Assembly: GCF_937863835.1 (NCBI RefSeq)
Contig: NZ_CALMHT010000130.1
Coordinates: forward strand, 1 to 35,368
Direction: 5' to 3'
DNA from: an uncultured Prevotella sp.
GTDB taxonomy: Bacteria > Bacteroidota > Bacteroidia > Bacteroidales > Bacteroidaceae
DNA length: 35,368 nt
Under the pieces are notes generated by a model. The model searched no databases. It was not told the origin of the DNA and saw only the letters and a list, made by a program, of their open reading frames with translations. The first letter of the stretch is position 1; each line of letters begins with the position of its first letter. Made by a program: the position numbers and the translations under genes. Positions 26,495-34,027 of this stretch are shown here, piece after piece.

Positions 26495-28450
26495 TCACTT
26501 TCTGTATTTTTTAATGACACCATAAGCAGTAAACAACCCGAGTTCTCCGGCCTTGCTCAAATCCTGTATTCCGGCCTTGTTATTGTTGTTATATATCTGG
26601 ACGAGTCCACGGTTATAATATGCCTCGGCAAAATTCTTATCCAGTCTGATTGCCATATTGTAATCGTCTATCGCTCTTCTGTAATCCTTGCACTGGGCGT
26701 AAATATTACCTCTGTCATAATACATATAAGCGCTTTGACCGTTAATGCCAATCGCTTTGTTCATATCAACGATGATACTCATCACTTTCATCTGAGCCCC
26801 TAATCCCTGCGAGGCTTTGAATTCGTTCATCATCGACTGGCATACGGCTTTCTGCCAATATGCCAAAGCGGATGTCGAATCTACTTGTATGTATGCGTTG
26901 AGGTCAGCTATGGCATCATCGAAATTCTGTATCACGGTATATGCTATCGCCCTTTGCAACAGGAATCCGGATTCGGCTGCCATTGTCTTGGTATTGCTCA
27001 TGCGTTTTGACAAGGAATCTATCAGCGAGAAATACTCTTTCGACTCTTTTTCATCCAGATTCTTCGGATTGCAAGCGACAAATATTTCTTTCGTCGGTTT
27101 CAGTCTACTGTTCAAGGCATCGACCTGTCGGTCAAAGGCTTCATACGATTTGACACCGTTGTTGTATTTCAGATACGACAGTTGATACATCGGTTGCAAT
27201 TCAATGCTTACCTTTCTGTCTTGTACTCTTCCTCTATATTCGCTTGAATATTCATGCTCCACATTATCATCGTCGGCAACGACCAACATACTGTATTTTT
27301 CCAGATCCAAGTCGCTCTTTTTACGGATGTCATTCTTTTTCCATCTCGGTTGTATGCCGTATGACTTATTCAACTGGGCCTTGAAGATATGGAACTCGTC
27401 CAGTTCCGCCTGTTTGGCATATCCCAGTCGCCTGTAGCAACTGGCACGATATTGCAGTCCCGTCCAGAAATTGGGGAATCGTTTGATAACCCGCGAATAA
27501 TCTCTGATGGCACCCCTTAGGTCACCCGTCTTATCCAACAAAAGAGCGCGGTTGAACAACGCCATGAGATTCTCCGGTTCTAGTCTGAGTACGAAATCAA
27601 AATCTTTAATAGCCCTGTTGTCATCACCCACCTGCGTGCGCAAAAGTCCACGGTTGTAATGGGCGAGGAAATTATCAGGATCGAAATCAAGTGCCGTATC
27701 ATAATCGGTCATTGCACCGCGGAGATTATTGATCTTATACCTGGCCAGAGCCCTGTTGATATAGTTGTTTACTATTTTAGGTTTGAGGTGTATCGCCTTC
27801 CCTAGAAATCCGTCCGCCTCTTTCCATTTATTTTTGGCCAAACTAATCATCGCCCTTTGCATCCATGTTTCTCCGTCGTAAGCATCCAGAGCCAAACTTT
27901 TGTCCAACGCCTCCGTCGCTTTCAATGTATCTTTCTTCGCCAGATACACATCTGCACGGATGTTGTATGCCTTGGAATAATTATTCCACCGCCCGATTAT
28001 GGTGTCTAGGTCTAGAAGGGCGTGGTCGTAATCCTTTTGTTGCACACGGCACAGCACTCTGTTATACCAGAGTCCCTGATTATCGGGATTATTCCTGATC
28101 GATTTGTTATAATCGGCAATGGCCCCGTTAAGGTCTTGCGTATGAATACGACACAAAGCCCTCAGTTCAAAGATACCGCCCACGTACGGGTTTCGTTCTA
28201 TCGCTTCCGAACAATCGCTCTCAGCTCCTGTAAAGTCATCCAGATAGAATTTGGCCACACCGCGATAATACCACGGTTCATAAAGATACGGTTTGGCGGA
28301 TATAGCCTGATTGAAATACTGTATTGAAAGTACATAATCCTCATAATACAGCGCACTCCGCCCGGTTATGATCAGGCGGTCAGTGTTAAACTGTGCCATG
28401 GCATACAAAGGCGACAGCACAAATATGATTACTAATAACTTATCACGCAT
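26495..28450 (-). CDS. Large exported TPR-repeat protein
   Basis: 651 residues from the ATG at 28450 (MRDKLLVIIFVLSPLYAMAQ), which gives a clean signal peptide; the frame stays open for 24 more codons but those residues are unlike a signal sequence. The body is mostly tetratricopeptide repeats: roughly ten in the N-terminal 350 residues (for example AYNIRADVYLAKKDTLKATE and FLAHYNRGLLRTQVGDDNRA), a charged non-TPR middle (about 375-480), and two to four more near the C-terminus (AYMYYDRGNIYAQCKDYRRA, AEAYYNRGLVQI). It is probably a periplasmic or outer-membrane scaffold. It is conserved, as I recall, between def and thrS in Bacteroidales, but its partner is unknown. It follows def by 38 bp. 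Confidence 0.9.
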   Translation of the reverse strand: MRDKLLVIIFVLSPLYAMAQFNTDRLIITGRSALYYEDYVLSIQYFNQAISAKPYLYEPWYYRGVAKFYLDDFTGAESDCSEAIERNPYVGGIFELRALCRIHTQDLNGAIADYNKSIRNNPDNQGLWYNRVLCRVQQKDYDHALLDLDTIIGRWNNYSKAYNIRADVYLAKKDTLKATEALDKSLALDAYDGETWMQRAMISLAKNKWKEADGFLGKAIHLKPKIVNNYINRALARYKINNLRGAMTDYDTALDFDPDNFLAHYNRGLLRTQVGDDNRAIKDFDFVLRLEPENLMALFNRALLLDKTGDLRGAIRDYSRVIKRFPNFWTGLQYRASCYRRLGYAKQAELDEFHIFKAQLNKSYGIQPRWKKNDIRKKSDLDLEKYSMLVVADDDNVEHEYSSEYRGRVQDRKVSIELQPMYQLSYLKYNNGVKSYEAFDRQVDALNSRLKPTKEIFVACNPKNLDEKESKEYFSLIDSLSKRMSNTKTMAAESGFLLQRAIAYTVIQNFDDAIADLNAYIQVDSTSALAYWQKAVCQSMMNEFKASQGLGAQMKVMSIIVDMNKAIGINGQSAYMYYDRGNIYAQCKDYRRAIDDYNMAIRLDKNFAEAYYNRGLVQIYNNNNKAGIQDLSKAGELGLFTAYGVIKKYRK

Positions 28451-28488
28451 CTTTTCAACCTCAAATATTCCAGTACCTTTTTTCAATC

Positions 28489-29049
28489 CTATTTTTTCAC
28501 CGTCTTCACCCTGTACGAACATCTGACCCGTCCCTGCAACAGAGCTTTCAATTTCCCTTTGATCAACTGTTTCCGAAGTGGTGACAGATGGTCTATGAAC
28601 ATACTACCGTCCAGATGGTCGAATTCATGCTGCATCACCCTTGCCAGATAACCGTCCACCCATTCATCGTGCTCGTTCATATCATCATCCATATACTTTA
28701 CATGGATACGTGTGGGGCGGACCACCTTTTCGTGAATACCAGGCAGACTGAGACACCCCTCTTCCAGGGATTCCGTCTCCGCATCGTCCTTTTCCAGGAT
28801 ATGCGCATTGATATATGCCTTCCTGAAATCTTTATATTCAGGGAAATCCTCTGCCAGAACCGAGAGGTCTATCACAACAAGCCGTATCGCTTTTCCGATC
28901 TGCGGTCCGGCCAGCCCCACTCCGTCAGAAGCAGTAAGGGTTTCAAACATATCCGTTATCAGTTGTTTCAAGTCCGGATAATCAGCATTAATATCTTCAG
29001 CCACCTTTCTAAGTACGGGCTGTCCATAAATATAAATAGGTAATATCAT
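28489..29049 (-). CDS. def: Peptide deformylase
   Basis: 186 residues from the ATG at 29049 ([14 protein letters not shown]); this start lies 1 bp after the ruvX stop, and the longer frame to 29094 would overlap ruvX. All three deformylase motifs are present: [10 protein letters not shown] (43-52), EGCLSLPG with metal ligand Cys99, and QHEFDHLDG with His141, Glu142 and His145. It removes the N-formyl group from new proteins using Fe2+ or a similar metal. Confidence 0.97.
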   Translation of the reverse strand: MILPIYIYGQPVLRKVAEDINADYPDLKQLITDMFETLTASDGVGLAGPQIGKAIRLVVIDLSVLAEDFPEYKDFRKAYINAHILEKDDAETESLEEGCLSLPGIHEKVVRPTRIHVKYMDDDMNEHDEWVDGYLARVMQHEFDHLDGSMFIDHLSPLRKQLIKGKLKALLQGRVRCSYRVKTVKK

Positions 29050-29050
29050 T

Positions 29051-29464
29051 TTATTTTCTTGATTCCAAATAATCTTGTAATATAATAGTAGCACTGATTT
29101 CGTCTACCAATGCTTTGTTTTGTCTAGCTTTCTTGTGCAAGCCTCCGTCTATCATAGCCCTGTGGGCCAATACGGACGTGAAACGCTCATCGTAGAATTC
29201 AATAGGGATTTCTGGTTTGGCTTTTTGCCATCTATTTACAAACTGCCTGACCCTCGCCATATTTTCACTCGGCTGTCCATTGGTCTGCTTGGGTTCACCG
29301 ATTACAATCCTTTCTACCGGTTCCTGGTTAATATATTTGATAAGATAATCAAATAGTTCAGACGTAGAAACAGTCGCCAATCCTCCAGGAATAATCTGTA
29401 GAGGATCGGTGACTGCCAGTCCTGTTCGTTTCTTACCGTAATCTATTGATAGTATCCGCGCCAC
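29051..29464 (-). CDS. ruvX: RuvX/YqgF family nuclease (pre-16S rRNA / Holliday-junction resolvase-like)
   Basis: 137 residues with an RNase H-like fold. The expected acidic residues are visible: Asp8 in [12 protein letters not shown], Glu57 in VIGEPKQ, Asp92/Glu93 in YDERFTS and Asp121 in DEISA. In E. coli, YqgF takes part in 16S rRNA 5'-end maturation; a Holliday-junction role was first proposed. The start codon is GTG (29462-29464), chosen because the encoded [10 protein letters not shown] matches the family start; it is 5 bp after the SPOR gene stop. Confidence 0.95.
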   Translation of the reverse strand: MARILSIDYGKKRTGLAVTDPLQIIPGGLATVSTSELFDYLIKYINQEPVERIVIGEPKQTNGQPSENMARVRQFVNRWQKAKPEIPIEFYDERFTSVLAHRAMIDGGLHKKARQNKALVDEISATIILQDYLESRK

Positions 29465-29469
29465 GCCCT

Positions 29470-29970
29470 TTATTTGACATTATAAAGTAACCACGCATCG
29501 GCATACTTTGAGCGGAACTGATCGCGGCTGCGTGCTGCATCTGCTTTCTGATCAAAGGTAGCTGCTATGACACGATACATATTACGTTCTGCGTTGTATG
29601 CAATCTGTGAATCATAACCAGCGCTCTTCAATTGGCCTTGCAGTCCTTCTGCATTAGCCTTCAGAGAGAAAGATCCGACAACGACACTGAAGTTTTTCAG
29701 TCCACTGCCATTAACCAATGTCACTTTCTCCTGTCTTACGGAAACATTGTCCGCATTATCCACTACACGTGTCTGATCGGCCGGTTTTGTTTCAAGGGGT
29801 GTAACCACTTCCGCTTCGTTGTTCTGGGCAGTCGTTACGGCAGGCTGTTGGGCAGTTTCCTGTGCTTTGGCCTTTTCGTAAGCCTTCTTATATGCGCTTT
29901 CGCTTGATTTACAACTCGTTAATGCCAATGCTGCACATAAACCTGCGCAAATAACCATGTACTTTTTCAT
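29470..29970 (-). CDS. SPOR-domain lipoprotein
   Basis: 166 residues. A lipoprotein signal peptide ends in LTSC (Cys20), followed by a Lys/Ala/Glu- and Gln/Thr-rich linker (about 22-85) and a C-terminal SPOR domain (about 91-164; FSVVVGSFSLKANAEGLQGQL, YRVIAATFDQKADAARSRDQF). SPOR domains bind septal peptidoglycan that lacks stem peptides, so a link to cell division or wall remodelling is likely. First gene of the SPOR-ruvX-def-TPR unit. No perfect promoter was found upstream; the best candidate, TAATTTCG (30022-30029, minus strand), has one mismatch. Confidence 0.92.
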   Translation of the reverse strand: MKKYMVICAGLCAALALTSCKSSESAYKKAYEKAKAQETAQQPAVTTAQNNEAEVVTPLETKPADQTRVVDNADNVSVRQEKVTLVNGSGLKNFSVVVGSFSLKANAEGLQGQLKSAGYDSQIAYNAERNMYRVIAATFDQKADAARSRDQFRSKYADAWLLYNVK

Positions 29971-30069
29971 TTCTTCCTTAATATTTTAAAGATTAAACTT
30001 ATACGATATTTTAATTCCTTGCGAAATTACATAAAATCGAGCAAAATAGAGGAAAATACCCACATAAAG

Positions 30070-30105
30070 TTTGTTAAATGACTGAAAATGTCTTGTTTTA
30101 ACAAA
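30070..30105. promoter_or_regulatory. Inverted repeat in the SPOR/YtxH divergent region
   Basis: TTTGTTAAA (30070-30078) and TTTAACAAA (30097-30105) are perfect 9-bp arms separated by 18 bp, followed by six Ts. It lies about 17 bp upstream of the ytxH-like promoter and about 100 bp from the SPOR gene. With no gene reading into it, a protein-binding site is more likely than a terminator. Confidence 0.4.
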
Positions 30106-30121
30106 TTTTTTCGGCGATTTT

Positions 30122-30153
30122 ATTGCTTTTTCGGAAAGGAATGGTTATATTTG
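30122..30153 (+). promoter_or_regulatory. Promoter of the YtxH/holin-like cluster
   Basis: ATTG (30122-30125), 20 bp, then TATATTTG (30146-30153), a perfect TAnnTTTG. The leader would be about 55 nt. Confidence 0.6.
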
Positions 30154-30212
30154 CTTTCGATAAAGGGATGTAATCATTTCCGCAAATATGTTTAATTAAA
30201 ACAAATAAGACG

Positions 30213-30431
30213 ATGAAGACATTAGGTTATATCGGAGCTTTCCTAGGCGGTGCTATCGCCGGAGCTGCATTGGGTCTCCTATTGGCACCTGAAAAGGGTA
30301 CTGAGACACGTGAGAAAATAACAGACGCTGTTGATGATTTTTGCAAAAAGCATAATATCAAACTGAGTCGTAAGGAAATGGGAGACTTGGTCGATGATAT
30401 CAATGATATCAAAGACGATGCCGCTGAATAA
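30213..30431 (+). CDS. YtxH-like small membrane protein
   Basis: 72 residues: one glycine/alanine-rich membrane helix (about 5-25, IGAFLGGAIAGAALGLLLAP) followed by the YtxH signature APEKGTETREK and a charged helical tail. YtxH proteins are small envelope proteins, stress-linked in Bacillus, with no known biochemical activity. First of three tightly spaced plus-strand genes (14 bp to the next). Confidence 0.85.
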   Translation: MKTLGYIGAFLGGAIAGAALGLLLAPEKGTETREKITDAVDDFCKKHNIKLSRKEMGDLVDDINDIKDDAAE

Positions 30432-30445
30432 CATAACAGTCATCT

Positions 30446-30796
30446 ATGTTTTCCAGCGATAAGAACATTGAGACTATAGGGCAACTTGTAGAGTTACTTA
30501 AACATTACATCGGGCTTCAGAAAGAATATGTGAAGCTCGATGTAATTGAGAAGATTGTGAAGCTTATCAAGGCATTGGCCATCATTACGGCTGGTCTTGT
30601 CATTGCTGCATTGATTATTATATTCCTTTCTTTTGCAATCGTGTACGCATTGGAACCATTATTAGGTTTTGCCGCTGCCTATTGTATCGTGGCCGGATTC
30701 TATTTATTGTTGTTCATAATATTTGTGATGTTCCGCAAGAATATAATAGAACGCCCTCTTGTTAAATTCCTAACAGCTCTACTCTTAGACAAGTAA
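30446..30796 (+). CDS. Holin-superfamily-like membrane protein (Phage_holin_3_6/DUF1469 type)
   Basis: 116 residues. A soluble N-terminal helix (about 1-37, ETIGQLVELLKHYIGLQKEY) is followed by two long hydrophobic segments (about 43-72 and 74-98) and a basic tail. The pattern fits the Phage_holin_3_6 / DUF1469 family, which despite its name is mostly chromosomal and not tied to lysis. No other phage gene is nearby. Probably acts in the inner membrane together with its two neighbours. Confidence 0.75.
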   Translation: MFSSDKNIETIGQLVELLKHYIGLQKEYVKLDVIEKIVKLIKALAIITAGLVIAALIIIFLSFAIVYALEPLLGFAAAYCIVAGFYLLLFIIFVMFRKNIIERPLVKFLTALLLDK

Positions 30797-30798
30797 TT

Positions 30799-31050
30799 AT
30801 GATGGAAGAAATTAGATTTGATACTGTCGACGCCATTCATCAGCGTAAAGTGAAATTGCTTGATGACATCCGTAAGGACGGCAGGAAGATTGATGAGAAC
30901 TGGAAGAATCTGTTCCATCGTGAAGAACCGACATCGAGAAACAAACGTCTTGTCAGTGTCATCAACACAGGTGCCGGTATCCTTGATGGTATTTTGTTAG
31001 GGTGGAAGTTGTACCGTAAGTTTGGCAAACCTTTCAGATTCAGAAGATAG
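30799..31050 (+). CDS. Small protein of unknown function, third gene of the YtxH/holin-like cluster
   Basis: 83 residues, starting 2 bp after the holin-like stop. An amphipathic charged N-terminal half (to about residue 45, rich in Lys/Asp/Glu) is followed by a short moderately hydrophobic stretch (about 50-68, VSVINTGAGILDGILLGWKL) and a strongly basic end. The stretch could be a peripheral or re-entrant membrane segment. I do not recognise a named domain. Tight coupling suggests a shared membrane function with the two upstream genes. Confidence 0.8.
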   Translation: MMEEIRFDTVDAIHQRKVKLLDDIRKDGRKIDENWKNLFHREEPTSRNKRLVSVINTGAGILDGILLGWKLYRKFGKPFRFRR

Positions 31051-31080
31051 TATCGTATTTTTCATGTATCGTTTGAGGAC

Positions 31081-31148
31081 AAAAAAATGGAGTACCGCCG
31101 TACTCCAACCTTTTCTTTGTTAACCTTAAATCTAATACTATGAAAAAC
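31081..31148 (-). ncRNA. Probable small RNA of about 68 nt
   Basis: On the minus strand a complete short transcription unit is visible. A promoter (31155-31186) would start RNA near 31148, and an 8-bp hairpin (31088-31095 with 31100-31107, loop of four) followed by seven Us (31087-31081) would end it. No open reading frame of useful length lies between, and the gene beyond is in the opposite direction, so this is not a leader of a coding gene. The 5' part reads CATAGTATTAGATTTAAGG and continues TTAACAAAG; I have the impression that this string recurs in Prevotella-like genomes but cannot verify it here. The hairpin may also help terminate the converging plus-strand cluster. Function is unknown. 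Confidence 0.5.
31088..31107. terminator. Terminator hairpin between the YtxH cluster and the small RNA unit
   Basis: TGGAGTAC (31088-31095) and GTACTCCA (31100-31107) form a perfect 8-bp stem. Seven Us follow on the minus strand; on the plus strand the tract is the weaker ACCTTTTCTTT. It works best as a minus-strand terminator. Confidence 0.75.
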
Positions 31149-31154
31149 ACGATG

Positions 31155-31186
31155 CAAAATTATGGATATTATCAATGAGAAACAAG
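31155..31186 (-). promoter_or_regulatory. Promoter of the probable small RNA
   Basis: The minus strand reads CTTG (31183-31186), 20 bp, then TAATTTTG (31155-31162), a perfect TAnnTTTG. Confidence 0.6.
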
Positions 31187-31271
31187 TCTTTTCGAATAAA
31201 AATGCGTCTAATACAACATTATTTAACCAATAATTTGATTTTCAGTATTTTACATAGTAATTTTTAAACAA

Positions 31272-32033
31272 TTAGATGGTGATTACCTGACCGTCATAAG
31301 CCATTTCAAATCCGTCGGGAAGTATTTTGTTCACCTCGTCATGCAGTCCGATATGATGGCAGGAATGTATCAGCAAGGTTCGTTTGGCGCCTACTCTCCT
31401 GGCGAAACGGATGGCATCATCAACCAACTGGTGTGAGTGGTGTTCTTTTACGAATCTGAGTGCGTTGACTACAAGTGTTTCCACCCCGTTAAGGTATTCG
31501 TATTCGCTTTCATCGATATATTTCATATCGGTGATATAGGCGAAAGTTCCGAATCTGTAACCTAAAATCGGCATCTTATCGTGCATCACCTGTACCGGCA
31601 ACACGTCGATGTCTCCTATCATAAAAGGTATATGCGGCTTGATTTCTTCGATGGTAATAAGTGGGACACCAGGATATTTGACATCCGCGAAACAATAAGG
31701 GATAGAGCGTCTGAGTCCGTTAGCCGTCCGTTTGTCAGCATAAACCGGTATATCGCCAAATACGCAGAACGGGCGCAGATCGTCCATGCCTCCCACATGG
31801 TCATAATGGATATGTGTCAGCAGTACGCCATCTATCTTCTTAAACGGTTGCTTCAGAATTTGTTGCCGGAAATCAGGACCGCAGTCCAGCAATATGCGTG
31901 TCGTTTCACTTTCTATCAGGACCGAACATCGTAGTCTTTTATCTTTAGGATTGTTACTACGGCATACCTCACAACTACATCCGATAGAAGGTACGCCACC
32001 AGAAGTTCCTGTGCCCAAGAATGTTACATTCAT
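31272..32033 (-). CDS. PhnP-like metallo-beta-lactamase-fold hydrolase
   Basis: 253 residues, cytoplasmic. The metal-site motif THIHYDH gives His74, His76, Asp78 and His79, with further ligands in QVMHDK, YITDMKY and IHSCHHIG. A GCSCEVC motif (Cys19, Cys21, Cys24) near the N-terminus matches the extra structural zinc site of E. coli PhnP, a cyclic phosphodiesterase. A phosphodiesterase function is therefore likely; no phosphonate genes are nearby, so the natural substrate is open. The ATG follows the murB stop directly with no spacer, so translation is probably coupled. Confidence 0.9.
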   Translation of the reverse strand: MNVTFLGTGTSGGVPSIGCSCEVCRSNNPKDKRLRCSVLIESETTRILLDCGPDFRQQILKQPFKKIDGVLLTHIHYDHVGGMDDLRPFCVFGDIPVYADKRTANGLRRSIPYCFADVKYPGVPLITIEEIKPHIPFMIGDIDVLPVQVMHDKMPILGYRFGTFAYITDMKYIDESEYEYLNGVETLVVNALRFVKEHHSHQLVDDAIRFARRVGAKRTLLIHSCHHIGLHDEVNKILPDGFEMAYDGQVITI

Positions 32034-33047
32034 TTATTTAAAGTTTACCTCGGGATATATATCAATACCGAATTTTTCTTTTACATCTCTGCGTATCGTG
32101 TCACTCAGATTAACGACATCCTCTCCCGTCGCGCCTCCGCGGTTCACCAGTACCAGAGCCTGTTTACTGTGGACGCCTGCCCTGCCCAGTGATTTTCCTT
32201 TCCAGCCACACTGGTCTATCATCCATCCCGCCGGAATCTTCTCATGGCCGGCATCTATCGTATAATGGGGCATTCCAGGATACTGGGATTCGAGTTGGTT
32301 GTACTTTTCTTTCTGCACAATAGGGTTCATGAAGAAACTACCTGCATTTCCCTCTATCTTAGGATCTGGTAATTTGGCATTTCTGATATCTATAATCGCC
32401 TGGCGCAATTGCCCGGGTGTAGGTTGCTCAATATCCATCTTATCCAGTTGACTCCGGATATTACCATAATCAAGACGCGGACTGAATGTATTTGACAGAC
32501 AATAAGTGACATAAGTGATAAAATACCTGTCTTTCCATTCGTTCTTAAATTTGCTTTGCCTATACGAATAGTCGCACTCGGCATTCGTAAAACAGACGGC
32601 ATGACCTGTCGCTATCTCCACTGCCTCCACCTTATAAATAATGTCTTTGGCCTCGGCACCGTAAGCACCTATATTCTGTATGGCACTGGCACCTACCTCA
32701 CCGGGGATGAGAGACAGGTTCTCCATTCCGCACCATCCATTGTCTACCGACAGGGCCACGACATCATCCCATGTCTCGCCGCTTCCACATCTCAGCATCA
32801 CATCACCGTCTCCATGGGTCACATCTACACCCATGATGGCAGAATGGAGTACAGTTCCGTCAAAATCCTTGGTAAGCAGGAGGTTACTGCCGCCGCCGAG
32901 CAACAGCAATGGTCTGTCATCGTCTGTGATATGCCGTACCACATCCTGCACCTCTTCCACGGTTTCCATCTCGATATATCTACGACATTTCGCCTCTATA
33001 CCGAATGTATTGTGTCCTAGCAGACTATAATTATTCTCCTTTTTCAA
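32034..33047 (-). CDS. murB: UDP-N-acetylenolpyruvoylglucosamine reductase
   Basis: 337 residues, the type I (E. coli-like) form. FAD-binding segments GGGSNLLL (51-58) and IPGEVGASAIQNIGAYGAE (114-132) are present. The YRQSKFK segment (Arg163), the proton-donor Ser237 in GNAGSFFMNP and Glu333 in YPEVNF complete the active site. It reduces UDP-GlcNAc-enolpyruvate to UDP-MurNAc with NADPH in peptidoglycan precursor synthesis. It sits 2 bp after the DUF4348-like gene and immediately ahead of the PhnP-like gene. Confidence 0.97.
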   Translation of the reverse strand: MKKENNYSLLGHNTFGIEAKCRRYIEMETVEEVQDVVRHITDDDRPLLLLGGGSNLLLTKDFDGTVLHSAIMGVDVTHGDGDVMLRCGSGETWDDVVALSVDNGWCGMENLSLIPGEVGASAIQNIGAYGAEAKDIIYKVEAVEIATGHAVCFTNAECDYSYRQSKFKNEWKDRYFITYVTYCLSNTFSPRLDYGNIRSQLDKMDIEQPTPGQLRQAIIDIRNAKLPDPKIEGNAGSFFMNPIVQKEKYNQLESQYPGMPHYTIDAGHEKIPAGWMIDQCGWKGKSLGRAGVHSKQALVLVNRGGATGEDVVNLSDTIRRDVKEKFGIDIYPEVNFK

Positions 33048-33049
33048 TT

Positions 33050-33889
33050 CTAATTACTCAATTTGGAAAGTTTCCATGATTTGCCGACCTTGACGAAGGT
33101 CATCTCCACCTCGAGACCATTGGCTATGCCACGCATCACGAATATTTTTCTCTTACTGTCCTTATACTGCTGTCCGTAAATGATATTATAAATCAATCCC
33201 GACGGCAGTTTCGGTGCGAAAGCCGGCCATGTATCAGGAGTGATGATTCCCTCCATCGTACTGAAGTCATCATCAGGGTCCGGTCCTACGAATTTGACAG
33301 GATCAGAAAGACTTCTGCTCTGGAAAGCCGAATCTACGGCAAATTTCTGATAAAATTTCAGAAAAGAAGCGTTCGACGACTGGTAGACTGCCTGATTGTT
33401 GATGGCCGTCATCATCCACTGACCGTTCACGCGGTTGAACACATATTGCTTGACGTGGTTCTTGTGCAAACTGATTTTCTCTATGACGACATGGTTGATA
33501 GAAGTATCCTTTACCACATTCATCTGTCTGACATTATCAAATATCAACGTATAATACCCTTGGCGCATAAAGAAATGTTCCATCTTCCACTGACCTTTCG
33601 TCAAGGAGTCGACATGCGAACCGTTATACACTTTCAGAGGAAACTGTACACGCTTGTATTGCAACTTCCTGTTGGCTGCAAAATTGAAGATGAAATCATC
33701 AAACAATTCATCAGCGGCCTTTGGCATAGGGGTATCGGCTATGATCTGCTCCATGGTATCAGTGGCGGTGGTATCCGCCATAGTATCTACAGCCGTACTG
33801 TCATTAGCCACCGGTTTTTTATCAGTACAACCGGTCCAGCACATGGTAAGCAGTGCAAGCGCGACAAGCAAAAAAACACACTTTTTCAT
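33050..33889 (-). CDS. DUF4348-like lipoprotein of unknown function
   Basis: 279 residues. A lipoprotein signal ends in CWTGC (Cys21), followed by a Thr/Asp/Ala-rich linker (about 25-50) and a globular domain (about 58-279) with many aromatic residues (FFMRQGYYTLIFDN, WMMTAINNQAVYQ). The domain resembles the Bacteroidales-specific DUF4348 family from memory, for which no function is known. First gene of a three-gene unit with murB and the PhnP-like hydrolase. The link with murB hints at an envelope role, but nothing in the sequence shows one. Confidence 0.8.
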   Translation of the reverse strand: MKKCVFLLVALALLTMCWTGCTDKKPVANDSTAVDTMADTTATDTMEQIIADTPMPKAADELFDDFIFNFAANRKLQYKRVQFPLKVYNGSHVDSLTKGQWKMEHFFMRQGYYTLIFDNVRQMNVVKDTSINHVVIEKISLHKNHVKQYVFNRVNGQWMMTAINNQAVYQSSNASFLKFYQKFAVDSAFQSRSLSDPVKFVGPDPDDDFSTMEGIITPDTWPAFAPKLPSGLIYNIIYGQQYKDSKRKIFVMRGIANGLEVEMTFVKVGKSWKLSKLSN

Positions 33890-33932
33890 ATTTTTATATA
33901 CAATCGGATTTTATCCGTCTCTCAAATTTGCG

Positions 33933-33940
33933 CAAAAATA
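33933..33940 (-). promoter_or_regulatory. -7 promoter element of the DUF4348-like/murB/PhnP-like operon
   Basis: The minus strand reads TATTTTTG, a perfect TAnnTTTG, about 43 bp before the ATG; ATTG (33964-33967) at 23 bp is a weak -33 candidate. Confidence 0.5.
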
Positions 33941-33957
33941 CAACTTTATTTTGATAT

Positions 33958-33991
33958 TTTGCTCAATTTTGCAGTAAAAATATTACCTTTG
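33958..33991 (+). promoter_or_regulatory. Promoter of pheS
   Basis: TTTG (33958-33961), 22 bp, then TACCTTTG (33984-33991), a perfect TAnnTTTG; leader about 30 nt, so no room for a classical attenuator. Confidence 0.6.
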
Positions 33992-34027
33992 CACGAAAAT
34001 ATTTTTTGAGAATAAAATTATCATACA

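Noticed and set aside
30446..30796. Holin-like gene as a sign of a prophage
   Set aside because: No other phage gene, integrase or attachment site is present, and this family is usually chromosomal.
31140..31178. A 12-codon plus-strand reading frame (MKNTMQNYGYYQ) resembling a leader peptide
   Set aside because: No promoter or downstream gene on that strand; the conserved-looking bases are better explained as the minus-strand promoter and 5' end of a small RNA.
31272..32033. phnP of a phosphonate (C-P lyase) operon
   Set aside because: Although the zinc motifs match PhnP, no phn genes are nearby and the gene is coupled to murB, so no gene symbol is given.
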